Shown here piece by piece: positions 16,628 to 25,982 of a stretch of DNA of 64,000 nucleotides; the stretch's first letter is position 1, and each line of letters starts with the position of its first letter. Position numbers and translations under genes: made by a program. The stretch lies in contig CBDCVP010000022.1 of the NCBI GenBank assembly GCA_965223025.1, positions 1 through 64,000 of the forward strand, given 5' to 3'. The stretch is from JABDMH01 sp965223025 (GTDB lineage: Bacteria; Bacteroidota; Bacteroidia; Chitinophagales; Saprospiraceae). Below the pieces are notes generated by a model that had not been told where the DNA came from, searched no databases, and was given only the letters and a program-made list of their open reading frames with translations.

Positions 16628-17167
16628 ATGCTATTAGGATATGCGCGAGTAAGTACGGGTGATCAGAATCCAGACCTCCAGATCGATGCACTCAAAAAAG
16701 CTGGGTGCAAAAAGATCTACATTGACAAGCTGAGTGGCACCAAGGCCGATCGGCCGGAACTGGCCAGGCTGAGGGAACATCTTCGAGATGGTGACACCCT
16801 AGTCGTATGGAGATTGGATCGACTGGCCAGGTCGCTTAAAAATCTGATCCAGTGGATCACAGAGCTCGAGGAGCAACAAGTGGCCTTTAAGAGTCTGCAG
16901 GAATCGATCGACACCTCTAGCCCATCGGGTAAGTTGGTGTTTCACCTATTTGGTGCCCTGGCGGAGTTTGAACGCAATCTGATCCGGGAGAGAACGATGG
17001 CGGGGCTGACAGCGGCCAGAGCTCGTGGCAAACTTGGTGGCCGGCCTAAGAAGGTGGATGAAGCGATGCAAAAGAAGATCATCGGCCTGTATAACAGCAA
17101 GGAGCTCTCAGTGAAGGAAATCTGTGAGATGGCTGGGATCTCTAAGCCGACCATGTATAAGATGTGA
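16628..17167 (+). CDS. Serine recombinase, Tn3 resolvase/invertase type
   Basis: 179 residues, the usual length of a small resolvase or invertase. The catalytic serine is Ser9 in YARVST; the conserved VWRLDRLARS follows at about 59-68, then the long E helix region (LAEFERNLIRERT), and a C-terminal helix-turn-helix at about 155-179 ending SKPTMYKM. It would resolve cointegrates or invert a segment. No Tn3 transposase lies nearby, so it is either a free-standing resolvase or a remnant of a larger element. It is convergent with the glycosyltransferase. Confidence 0.92.
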   Translation: MLLGYARVSTGDQNPDLQIDALKKAGCKKIYIDKLSGTKADRPELARLREHLRDGDTLVVWRLDRLARSLKNLIQWITELEEQQVAFKSLQESIDTSSPSGKLVFHLFGALAEFERNLIRERTMAGLTAARARGKLGGRPKKVDEAMQKKIIGLYNSKELSVKEICEMAGISKPTMYKM

Positions 17168-17228
17168 GGGAAGGCGGAGAGCAACTTTAACCTCATTCTA
17201 ATGCGAAATACAGGGCACCGAAACAGAG

Positions 17229-18653
17229 TCAATCCTCTAGAATTAATGTATGGTATCCTTCTGAGGTCAATGAATCAATCACTGTTGAATCTGGAATATG
17301 CCCATACGCAGTGAAGTCAGTATAGAACATGGTCTCAATTGGACGTTCAGAATTGAAAACTACAACTTTCTCACCAGCATGATCCTTTTGGATATCCTTG
17401 ATTTCTTGCACCCATTCCGGGGTCCTATCTCTTTTCACCAATAGCTTGGATCGTTCAATTGAATACCTTATTGGTAGAATGACCAACCCAAGAGTAACTA
17501 TAGTCTTTAGCCAAATCAAAGATCGGGAGACCTTGAGCCCTTTCAAATAGTAATAGAACTCTGCCGTAATAGTAAAAATGGCCGGTGCAGCGAACAAAGT
17601 GTAAGCAGGCATTTTTGTTTTTACAATCGAAAAGAAGATCACAGGTATAATGATCCATAGAAATAGAATCAGCCTCCTAAAGTTATGAGGTGTTGTAAAT
17701 ACTTTGTAGATAAACCACGCTAGTGGTAGATAAATCAATTCTCCGTAGATGATTCTGATCTTATCAATATGATAGAAGCTAGTGCCGCTATGTCCCTCCA
17801 GAACCTCTGTGATGTGCATTAAAGAGAATTTATTTTCCCAAGCGGCCTCCAGTGGAAAATTGATGTACGTATATATTTGCCAAGGCAGACTTACAAGCAG
17901 GATCATGCACAATGCCAGTAAAATGTTGACTACGATCGCACCAAATTTCATTTTATGCATTGAGAACCAAAGAACCATGATCGGCAAGACAATCAAAGCA
18001 GGAAGAGATTTGCATAGAATTGCACAGGCTATGATGATTCCAACTATTGACGCTGTGGTACGGCTAGGCTTTCGACTTAGACAGACAAAGATGGCTAGCT
18101 GGATGAAAAACAGGAAAGCGATGTCAATATGATCAGTAGGCATTCTACCTCCCGAAAGCTCAATGATCAGCCCATGAATTGAATAGAGAAAAGCACTTAA
18201 GTAAGCAATTCTATCATCCGTGAGTCTATTTGCAATCTTGTATGTAAGCCAAATGCCCATAGTGCTCATGAGGATAGAAGGAAGACGAACTGCAATTTCA
18301 TTGAACCCAAATAACTTCAAAGAAATTGCCATGATCCATAATGGCAAAGGTGGCTTGTGAAGCCATACATGATTTGAAATCCAGCTCCTATAGTCATAGT
18401 CTAGAATAGGATTGTCATATAGAGTCGGAATAAAAAAATGTGTTGACAAATTTTTGGCAACGAGGGCATGATATCTTTCATCCCATTCGTGTAAGAAAAA
18501 GTCAAGCGAAACAAAAACCCTAAGAATCAAACCTCCGATAAGGAGCAGTAAGAGGCCCAATTTAGGACTCCCACGGTTGAAACATCTGTAGGACAAGACA
18601 TAACAAACAATGAGTAGAATACATATACTAAAACCACCTATTAAGTCATTCAC
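17229..18653 (-). CDS. PMT/ArnT-like membrane glycosyltransferase
   Basis: 474 residues with about ten to twelve hydrophobic helices. The first loop has EWDERY (about 56-61), the acidic motif of the GT-C fold (PMT_2, ArnT, GT39/GT83-like), followed by HKPPLPLWI in the next loop, also typical of the family. It should transfer a sugar from a polyprenyl-phosphate donor to lipid or protein on the outer face of the inner membrane. The soluble C-terminal tail (about 405-474) may be a periplasmic domain. It is isolated, so the acceptor cannot be inferred. Confidence 0.82.
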   Translation of the reverse strand: MNDLIGGFSICILLIVCYVLSYRCFNRGSPKLGLLLLLIGGLILRVFVSLDFFLHEWDERYHALVAKNLSTHFFIPTLYDNPILDYDYRSWISNHVWLHKPPLPLWIMAISLKLFGFNEIAVRLPSILMSTMGIWLTYKIANRLTDDRIAYLSAFLYSIHGLIIELSGGRMPTDHIDIAFLFFIQLAIFVCLSRKPSRTTASIVGIIIACAILCKSLPALIVLPIMVLWFSMHKMKFGAIVVNILLALCMILLVSLPWQIYTYINFPLEAAWENKFSLMHITEVLEGHSGTSFYHIDKIRIIYGELIYLPLAWFIYKVFTTPHNFRRLILFLWIIIPVIFFSIVKTKMPAYTLFAAPAIFTITAEFYYYLKGLKVSRSLIWLKTIVTLGLVILPIRYSIERSKLLVKRDRTPEWVQEIKDIQKDHAGEKVVVFNSERPIETMFYTDFTAYGHIPDSTVIDSLTSEGYHTLILED

Positions 18654-19358
18654 ATTTGCTCACCTTAAACTAGGAAAACTAATACATCTATCTCCTACAC
18701 CTGATTAACTGATGTACTCCCTAGCTAGAGATTCTTTCTTCGGGTACGGATCTTTCTTTTTAGCTCAGCATGAGCAGTTTGGATGCCTCTTTCTCCTTAA
18801 GATACCTGCCGGTCTTTGATTGCCTCCGAGACCAAAACATACTCACAGATGACAGTTCTAGCTCTAAATAGAATAGATCTATCAAAATGGCGTACGTCAT
18901 ATCCAAATATAGCAGAACTTATCTAGAAGAATGGAACTAGTCCAGTGCACTAGACGATGTAATACATGGATATAAATGGAAGAGAGCATATATAATAAGA
19001 ATGTCTAAAACCCATAAAGGTCTAACCGTCGTCCTGCTATTCTTAGTAAAAATCAGTGAGTAGGATACAGTTGTGGCATACGCACTTGTGATGGATGATA
19101 TACGACAATATGCCATATACCGAAGTTTGCTGGCAAAGAGATGTTGTGGTGGATTAGGCTGATGTGGTCCCTGTTCTTTCGACCGTCGCCATCACTACCC
19201 GATCCCGGAATGCAAGTTCTTCAACATTTTCTTGTGTCAAGAAGTGTGGGATTTTTGTACTGCTGTACATCTGACCTCGCGGCCCCCGCCCTTGCGACTA
19301 CCAAGTCAGATCTCTATAGGAACAGCATCGCCTCCTGATCTGAGTTGAAAACTCAAAA
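18654..19358. other. 700-bp stretch without a recognisable gene
   Basis: All six frames are broken by stops. The longest open frames, around 60 codons, look like nothing known. It may be eroded sequence at the edge of the accessory region. I see no strong repeats or RNA. Confidence 0.5.
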
Positions 19359-20030
19359 CTAAATCACCTCATCAACCAAATATCCTCCTTCTTTGAGGGC
19401 ATCCAGCGCGTACACTTCGGAAAGTTCACCCTCATGGAGCAGCATCCTACGATCACTCAAGTGCCATACATCCCGGTAGTAATGATCGGTTATCATGATC
19501 CCTTTGGAGTCCTTTAAGGAGGTGAGAAAATCCTTCAACAATTCCACATAAAAGGGATCTACCATCGAAAAAGGCTCGTCCAACATCATAAAGGGATGAT
19601 CGAGATGACCTAGCAACAAAACTTCTAAATATCGGCGTTGGCCAATAGATAAATCCCCGATGTGAAGGTTACTCATTTCCGGAATACCCTTGGCGTAAAA
19701 TACTTTATTCTGATCCTGCCCTTCTGAAAAGTACATCGGAATGACACTCCGTACCTTTAATCCTTTAGGCAAAAAACTCTTTTGAGGTAGATACGCAATG
19801 TACCGCTGCCCAATGACGGATTTGGCATTCACTTCCAAGCCATCTATTTTCAGCTGAAGTAAGTCTGCATTCAGAGTCCCAAATAAAATCCTCAGCAATG
19901 TTGATTTTCCGCTGCCATTCCTACCGAATATTGCTAGTATCTCACCGACATCACAAGCACACTTGACCTTCTTCAAAACGACGTTGGTTTCGAATGACTT
20001 AACACATGCTAGCACTTCTAGACTACCCAT
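19359..20030 (-). CDS. ABC transporter ATP-binding protein
   Basis: 223 residues with a complete nucleotide-binding domain: Walker A GRNGSGKST (36-44), Q-loop near LPQKSF, signature LSIGQ (127-131), Walker B FMMLDEPF (147-154) and switch His183 in TDHYY. No membrane domain is fused. Its start overlaps the end of the small membrane protein gene upstream by 13 bases, so the two are translated as a unit. The substrate is unknown. The short membrane partner argues against a classical importer or exporter and for a small efflux or accessory system. Confidence 0.9.
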   Translation of the reverse strand: MGSLEVLACVKSFETNVVLKKVKCACDVGEILAIFGRNGSGKSTLLRILFGTLNADLLQLKIDGLEVNAKSVIGQRYIAYLPQKSFLPKGLKVRSVIPMYFSEGQDQNKVFYAKGIPEMSNLHIGDLSIGQRRYLEVLLLGHLDHPFMMLDEPFSMVDPFYVELLKDFLTSLKDSKGIMITDHYYRDVWHLSDRRMLLHEGELSEVYALDALKEGGYLVDEVI

Positions 20031-20302
20031 AAAATGATGCTAGTGAATGTAATCCACACTATGGCGAGACATACATTCGCAATAAAAACGGTACGATACA
20101 GACGCAGTTTCGAAAACCCAATATTGTGATAAAAATAGTATTCCTGTGGCTTGGTCAGGTGAAAAATAAAGATGCCCAGCAAACAACCCACACTCGCAAA
20201 AATAATCGCGGCCCAGATGGGGCCTGAATACAATCCCACGACTACCGCCAACATCAGACTGTAGAAATTCACATCAAAAAAATACCTGACAAACGCACCC
20301 AT
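20018..20302 (-). CDS. Small membrane protein paired with the ABC ATPase
   Basis: 94 residues with three hydrophobic segments (about 12-28, 30-50, 70-94). It lies immediately upstream of the ATPase gene with a 13-base overlap. It is too short for a standard permease and may be a membrane anchor or a half-size subunit. I recognise no family. Confidence 0.7.
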   Translation of the reverse strand: MGAFVRYFFDVNFYSLMLAVVVGLYSGPIWAAIIFASVGCLLGIFIFHLTKPQEYYFYHNIGFSKLRLYRTVFIANVCLAIVWITFTSIILWVV

Positions 20303-20523
20303 CTATTGATGATAACGAAATTAAGATGGAACTTGTATTAACCAGAACAGATCAGTCCACCGTCCCGATCATTCACTTCAGCGGATCCCCTACCGATGCT
20401 CGACCATTGGTAGTGAGTATCTGAAAATGATGCACCCGGTGCGAGCCATAATACCAGACCAATTTCTTATCACGACTGATAATGGTAAGGACTTACTTGA
20501 GTGATTAAGGCGCAGCCATTTGA
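20303..20523. other. Short gap, possible gene remnant
   Basis: No intact gene. Short translated stretches on the plus strand look protein-like but are broken by stops and not assignable. Confidence 0.3.
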
Positions 20524-22692
20524 CTATTTTGAGTTTTCCTGCAGAGCATCGAAATGTGCTTTGATCATCCGTAATTCGCCAAATGAGATGTCAAAAGGAA
20601 CCGAACTACGCAACGAGCTCAAGCCCTGGATTTCCTTGGAAGACAAAAAGCCACCGACGATGTCTACTTGCTTCTTCTCAATAAAATCAAAAACTGAAAG
20701 ATCTCGCCTTGCAATGAGCTTAGCTAAGTGTGTCTCAATGGTACCCTTAACCAGCCCCCTTACCTCAGCAATCTGCTCGATATCCAGGCCCCTCTTGTAC
20801 AGTGATAACGTATCATCATAGGTGGCACCCTTCTTTGGTTTCTTTTTGGTAGCCGCTGTCTCCACCTTGTCCAGATCACCTTTTGAATATTTGTCGGATT
20901 CTTGGTAGAGTGCATGTCCCATGAAAGAAACTTCGTACAAATCTCCCATGACTAGCCAAAGACCATCATAAACCTCCTTGACCATGCGCAAGTACTTTCT
21001 CACCTTGGTCTTAAAGGCCAAGGAGCCAACATGTCCATGCACCTTGACAATGAGTTTCTCATAGATATGTTCAGCAAAATACTTTACCGCCTTTTGGACC
21101 CTTTCTTGTACTGGTTCCAAATCTTGATTCACCTGAAACTTGTGCACCAGCCTCTGGAGCTGTCGTCGAAATTTTACAGCTACTTTTTGGATCTCCTTAT
21201 AGTCAGAAAATATTTCATCCAACAAAGCCTCGGCCTTCTCCTTGCTAGGTATCTGCCGAGGAGCCAAATCTTCCATCCAATCTTTCAATAAGAATCCAAT
21301 CTTGGAAAAATCAAAAGATCGGTTAAGTTGCTCCACGCCAAACTGAATTTTTGCACGTGCTAAGACGACGGACAACTGATCTTCCTCGGGTGCATGATCG
21401 TGATAAGAGGCAATCTTGTCGCTGGCCATCACGTTATGGGCTTGCATCCGAGACATCAACACCAATCCATCCAGAGAAGTGCATCGACTTAATGCCACAT
21501 ACGCTTGACCATAGGCAAATGTCTTCCCTAAGTCTACTATCATTTTATCGAAGGTGAGACCCTGGCTTTTATGCACCGTAATGGCCCAGGCCAACCGAAG
21601 CGGGTACTGTGAGAAGCTGCCTAACTCCTTTTCCTCAATCTTCCCAGTGGTTTTATCGACCTCATACTTTTTATTCGGCCATTTTACTTGTTCTACTTCA
21701 AGATAATTCCCATCGTCCATCCTTACCTCGATCCTGTCCTTCTCAGCAATGGTGATCTCAGCCAGTTTTCCGTTAAAGAATCTGCTCTCCGGATCATTTC
21801 TGATAAACATCACTTGGGCACCCACCTTCAAGGTCAGATGTTCATCTGCCGGATAAGCTTGCTCACCGAAGGTGCCTACGATAACAGCCCTGTAGCTAAA
21901 TGCTTTTGTAGTAAGCGCACCCATCTTGGCCTCATTGATTTTATCAACGGTCCGGTTATGAGTGGTCAGGGTGACGTACTTTTCATCACCAGGATCAAAC
22001 GATGGACGGTAGTTTTGATTCAATCGCTCAATATCCTCCGCTAGGGCATTGCCATGCCGCATTCGATTGAGGATATCGATGAATGTCGGATTATTCTGGC
22101 GATAAATCTTAGTCAATTCAATGGTGATCGGTTCGCTTTCTTTCCATGACAAAGCATCAAAAAAGTATGGACTGTCATAATACTGTTGGAGTACATCCCA
22201 AATGTGTGGTTGGAGAATCGGAGCCAATTGAAACAAATCACCGATCACTAGTAGTTGGACATGACCAAATGGTTGGTCTATCTGTCTGGACCGACGCAAG
22301 GCATAGTCGATCGCATCCAAAAGATCTACCCGTACCATGCTAATCTCATCAATCACCAACAACTCCAATTGCCGAAAAAGATTGAGCTTATCACGGTTGT
22401 AACGGATGTGCCTTCCGAGACCTGAGCGATTGGTAAAAACATTAAAATCAACTTGCCTATGATCAGGAACAAAGCCTGTGAGCGGAAACTGAAAAAGTGA
22501 GTGAATCGTCGTCCCTCCAGCATTGATGGCAGCCACCCCTGTTGGAGCCACGATCATGTGGTTCTTGGTGATCTCCGCTAACACATTTTTCAGAAATGTG
22601 GTTTTGCCTGTGCCGGCTTTGCCCGTGAGAAAAACGTTCATGCTGGTATGCAGCACAAAATCACGGGCAAGCTTAAGTCGAGGGTTATCCAT
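20524..22692 (-). CDS. PIF1-like superfamily 1 helicase with C-terminal helix-turn-helix
   Basis: 722 residues. Walker A GKAGTGKTT (24-32) is followed by APTGVAAINAGG and by LLVIDEISMV (Walker B), the hallmark of PIF1/RecD-like helicases. ITVHKSQGLTFDK and YVALSRCTSL are the C-terminal helicase motifs V and VI. The last about 100 residues contain LDIEQIAEVRGL..TIETHL, the helix-turn-helix seen at the C end of Bacteroidota helicases of this type. It probably unwinds DNA with a 5'-3' polarity in repair or at structured DNA. It is a single gene, likely core genome rather than mobile. Confidence 0.9.
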   Translation of the reverse strand: MDNPRLKLARDFVLHTSMNVFLTGKAGTGKTTFLKNVLAEITKNHMIVAPTGVAAINAGGTTIHSLFQFPLTGFVPDHRQVDFNVFTNRSGLGRHIRYNRDKLNLFRQLELLVIDEISMVRVDLLDAIDYALRRSRQIDQPFGHVQLLVIGDLFQLAPILQPHIWDVLQQYYDSPYFFDALSWKESEPITIELTKIYRQNNPTFIDILNRMRHGNALAEDIERLNQNYRPSFDPGDEKYVTLTTHNRTVDKINEAKMGALTTKAFSYRAVIVGTFGEQAYPADEHLTLKVGAQVMFIRNDPESRFFNGKLAEITIAEKDRIEVRMDDGNYLEVEQVKWPNKKYEVDKTTGKIEEKELGSFSQYPLRLAWAITVHKSQGLTFDKMIVDLGKTFAYGQAYVALSRCTSLDGLVLMSRMQAHNVMASDKIASYHDHAPEEDQLSVVLARAKIQFGVEQLNRSFDFSKIGFLLKDWMEDLAPRQIPSKEKAEALLDEIFSDYKEIQKVAVKFRRQLQRLVHKFQVNQDLEPVQERVQKAVKYFAEHIYEKLIVKVHGHVGSLAFKTKVRKYLRMVKEVYDGLWLVMGDLYEVSFMGHALYQESDKYSKGDLDKVETAATKKKPKKGATYDDTLSLYKRGLDIEQIAEVRGLVKGTIETHLAKLIARRDLSVFDFIEKKQVDIVGGFLSSKEIQGLSSLRSSVPFDISFGELRMIKAHFDALQENSK

Positions 22693-22853
22693 GAATTACA
22701 TAGCAATGAAGCTACAATGTAATAAGAAGTATCGAATGTCCAAGCCAACCTGCTGGACGATAGGGGATCCATGCTGTACGGAGTTTTTCCCGGATAAACA
22801 TGTCATAAAACATGAGCTCGAACATATAAATGTTTGTTCCTTTGACATCATGA

Positions 22854-24623
22854 CTACCTTCTGGCCCTTACCTCACTGGGCTGCACACTGCTTGCACCAC
22901 CACCAAAGTGTTGCCTCACATAAGTCAAAATGGTCGCAAGATCTTCGTCCGTAAGGACCCGGTGGCCAGGCATAACGCCGTTAAAAAATTCACCATTAAC
23001 CGCTATGGGCCCCTGGATGCCTTTCAACACTACGTCGATCAATCTCGATTTATCACCCGTCACCCAGTCCACCATGACCAATGGTGGAAAACGACCAGTC
23101 ACCCCCTTGCCATTACGCTGATGGCAAGTACCGCAAAACGTCGAGTACAATCGTTCACCGTATGTCAAGTCCTTATACAAATCATCCCCAATTTTATCCG
23201 GCGTTCGAATATGTGCCATACTCTTCCGATCTTCCATAATCGCTCGCTGATCTGCGCCATAGTCATCCGCATCATTCGCCTTGTACATTACGCGCCAGAT
23301 CTTTCCTTGACGAGACTCAGTGATATACAGCGAACCATCTGGTCCTTGCGCTAAGCCCATCGGACGGTATTGGGCATCGCTGGTACTTACGATTGGTTCG
23401 ACACCGGCAAATCCATCGGCAAAAACCTCCCATTCTCCAGTCGGTACTCCATCCTTAAAAGGTACAAAGCCGACGAAGTAGCCTCCCTGCGGGTAGGGCC
23501 CCCTATTGGTAGATCCGTGAAAGGCTATGAAGGCACCATCCTTGTAATGGGTCGGAAACTGATCGCCATCATAGAAGAGCAGATCGTTGGGGGCCCAATG
23601 TCCTGGAAATCCCATGATGGGATCTTGCATATCAGCGCATCTACCTACTTTCTCACCATCGCCCCCGTATTCCGGTGCCAACACCTTCATCTTTTGCTGA
23701 TGATCATAATAGCAGTACGGCCATCCATAGTCTGCACCCTCCTCAATGCGAATGAACTCTTCGGAAGGTAAGACTGCGCTCTCCCAGGGTGAAAAATGGT
23801 TGGGAAATAAACTATGTAGATTGTCGCGACCATGCATGACCAGGTAGAGGTGTTGATCTACCTCATTCCAGTCCATAGCCACTACACTGCGGATGCCCGT
23901 TGCGATTTTGGTCCCGTCGGTTTGTGTCATCCCGATGCCATCTGCAGGAAACCTCCATATTCCCCCATGCAGCTCCAACTCTGGGCAGGGATCTAACCCC
24001 ACACCACCAATCATACCATTGGGCGTGGCAGTCATATCCTGGCACGCATTGCTAGGACTGCCAAACGGTATATACATATGCCCCTTGTGATCAAAGGATA
24101 CGGGTTTGGTGATGTGCCAATGTACGCCATGCGCATGATCATCGGTCAGCACCTTCTCCATCAAATCATGAGGCCTAAGGCTGTCGGGAGATAACCACTG
24201 TCGATACACAGTCAGAGCATCGCTATGATATAAGTATCCATTGTAGATGACCATGCCGGCACCATACGATCTGGTGCCCAGGTCGAGCCCTCCAAAGTGC
24301 TTGACGACATCAGCCCTACCGTCTCCAGAGGTGTCTCGTAAGGCAATATTTCCACCACCTTTCGAGATCCTGGACGAACTAAGTTTGACATAGATATCTC
24401 CATTGTCTCTCACAGCAAGATGCCGCGCCCTGCCAATGCTGTCGACGACCACCAATGCCTCAAAACCCTGGGGTAATAGTAGACCACCGTTGTCTATATC
24501 GCCCGGAGGCAAAGGGGCTTCAACCTCCTGACAACCACTAGAAACCAGCACCGCAAGTAGACCATAGCAGAGAGTACGGAGAAAAAAATCCCTGTGCCTG
24601 TCAACAGTCTCCACAGCAATCAC
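22854..24623 (-). CDS. PQQ-dependent sugar dehydrogenase-like beta-propeller with C-terminal cytochrome c
   Basis: About 589 residues from the GTG at 24623. ATG starts further up (to 24695) would overlap the upstream gene and put 24 residues before the export signal. LLAVLVSSGC is a lipobox, so the mature protein is membrane-anchored in the periplasm. The body resembles sorbosone/PQQ glucose dehydrogenase propellers (LPQGFEALVV, DTSGDGRADV, EGADYGWPYCYY, PMGLAQGPDGSLYI). A cytochrome c domain follows, with CGTCH about 95 residues from the end and a likely Met ligand in GVMPGH. It should oxidise a sugar or alcohol and pass electrons to the chain. It follows the amidohydrolase gene by 7 bases. 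Confidence 0.82.
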   Translation of the reverse strand: MIAVETVDRHRDFFLRTLCYGLLAVLVSSGCQEVEAPLPPGDIDNGGLLLPQGFEALVVVDSIGRARHLAVRDNGDIYVKLSSSRISKGGGNIALRDTSGDGRADVVKHFGGLDLGTRSYGAGMVIYNGYLYHSDALTVYRQWLSPDSLRPHDLMEKVLTDDHAHGVHWHITKPVSFDHKGHMYIPFGSPSNACQDMTATPNGMIGGVGLDPCPELELHGGIWRFPADGIGMTQTDGTKIATGIRSVVAMDWNEVDQHLYLVMHGRDNLHSLFPNHFSPWESAVLPSEEFIRIEEGADYGWPYCYYDHQQKMKVLAPEYGGDGEKVGRCADMQDPIMGFPGHWAPNDLLFYDGDQFPTHYKDGAFIAFHGSTNRGPYPQGGYFVGFVPFKDGVPTGEWEVFADGFAGVEPIVSTSDAQYRPMGLAQGPDGSLYITESRQGKIWRVMYKANDADDYGADQRAIMEDRKSMAHIRTPDKIGDDLYKDLTYGERLYSTFCGTCHQRNGKGVTGRFPPLVMVDWVTGDKSRLIDVVLKGIQGPIAVNGEFFNGVMPGHRVLTDEDLATILTYVRQHFGGGASSVQPSEVRARR

Positions 24624-24630
24624 CTTGACA

Positions 24631-25890
24631 TTATTTCTCAAGTTGGAATGGGGTAGCTGAGAGTCCATTGAGGTCATAGATGATGGCACCCCCACGCATG
24701 GTCAACTCAGCCTCAAAACGCTGATTACCCTCAATTCGATTTTTTCCAGCATCTACAAAACCAAATCGCCCCTCACGCAACCTCAATACTGCGATGTCTG
24801 CCACTGTGCCCACACCTAAGTGTCCGAGATCATGTCGTCGTATGGACTTTGCTGCTGACCAGGTGGCACATGCTATAACATCCTTAAACGGCATACCCAT
24901 AGCCAAGTACTTAGACATGATGTTCAGCAAATCCTTCATACCTGCATTTACACTAAATCTATGCAGATCACTGCCAAAACTTGTTGGAGCCAGACCCTGC
25001 TCTAGCGCAGGAAGGGCTTCACTAAACCAAAAACCAGCTCCTCCATGTCCCACATCAAACAGTACACCCTTTTCCTTAGCAGCAAAAACAAATGGTCTCA
25101 CTCGTCCATCATCGTCGATCACCGACATACGCTCAGACACTTTTTCAAACGAATGGGTAATGATATCTCCGGCCCGCATACGATCTAGTTGTGCTTCCAG
25201 TGTATACTCAGGCAGATGACATTCTACAAATAGTGGGCGCTTCGTTTTCTTAGTCACCGACAATGCCCGGTCGAAAGGCGTCCAGGCTTTACCGCGAAAA
25301 TGTCCAATTTTGACGCCGACAATATCATCTGGATATTCTTTGATCATCGCGATCGTACGCCTCACTTTCATCTCGCTTATATCCTCCTCAAGAGAATCCC
25401 CTGTCATCCCATTACTGGCAATGTTTATGAAAGCCAGCACCCGGGTCTTGGAGGTCTCTATGACCTGTTTTTTAAATTGAGGAAAATTCTTCCAGCCTGA
25501 GGTACCAGCATCAACCATGGTGGTAATACCCGCCCTGGGAGCAATATCATCTGGTGCCAGACTATTTCTGCCATTCGCAAATTTACCGACCTGGCTTCCG
25601 TAAAAAACATGGGTATGAATATCTATCAAACCAGGGCACACCCATAAACCAGCTACATTCACCACTTTTCTTGCCTTTGCAGGGTCTATATTCTTGCCGA
25701 CTTCATGGATAAGCCCGTCCTTAATAGCTACATCCATAATGGCATCAAGGTCATGCCGCACATCGATTATATGACCTCCCTTCAATAATACATCGATCTC
25801 CTGTCCTGATAATATCGTGCTGTTGAGCAAGAAAATCAGTTGCCCAAAGAACAGACCGCGATAGAAGCACATTTCAACAAAGAGAAACAT
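24631..25890 (-). CDS. Exported amidohydrolase/deacetylase-family metallohydrolase A
   Basis: 419 residues with a hydrophobic N-terminal segment ending near SGQE (about residue 30), so probably secreted. The amidohydrolase barrel shows DIHTH (His92, His94), later KIGHF (candidate carboxylated Lys), ECHLPE, ITHSFE and FGSDLHR with the catalytic Asp. It resembles the dihydroorotase-like family often found beside SelA-like PLP enzymes (EF_0837/DgaF-type neighbourhoods), and such a PLP gene is nearby at 27461. A paralogue follows upstream at 25983. The substrate is likely an N-acyl compound or cyclic amide, perhaps from an aminosugar; this is inference. Confidence 0.82.
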   Translation of the reverse strand: MFLFVEMCFYRGLFFGQLIFLLNSTILSGQEIDVLLKGGHIIDVRHDLDAIMDVAIKDGLIHEVGKNIDPAKARKVVNVAGLWVCPGLIDIHTHVFYGSQVGKFANGRNSLAPDDIAPRAGITTMVDAGTSGWKNFPQFKKQVIETSKTRVLAFINIASNGMTGDSLEEDISEMKVRRTIAMIKEYPDDIVGVKIGHFRGKAWTPFDRALSVTKKTKRPLFVECHLPEYTLEAQLDRMRAGDIITHSFEKVSERMSVIDDDGRVRPFVFAAKEKGVLFDVGHGGAGFWFSEALPALEQGLAPTSFGSDLHRFSVNAGMKDLLNIMSKYLAMGMPFKDVIACATWSAAKSIRRHDLGHLGVGTVADIAVLRLREGRFGFVDAGKNRIEGNQRFEAELTMRGGAIIYDLNGLSATPFQLEK

Positions 25891-25982
25891 AGTAGTTCAG
25901 ATTGTTAATAATCCCAAAATCCCCAAAGGACACTATCTAATTAAGTATTCCAGAATTTCCCTCGACAATTCATTCTTTCCAT

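Noticed and set aside
18654..19358. Possible decayed transposase
   Set aside because: No translated segment in any frame showed a transposase motif I could name.
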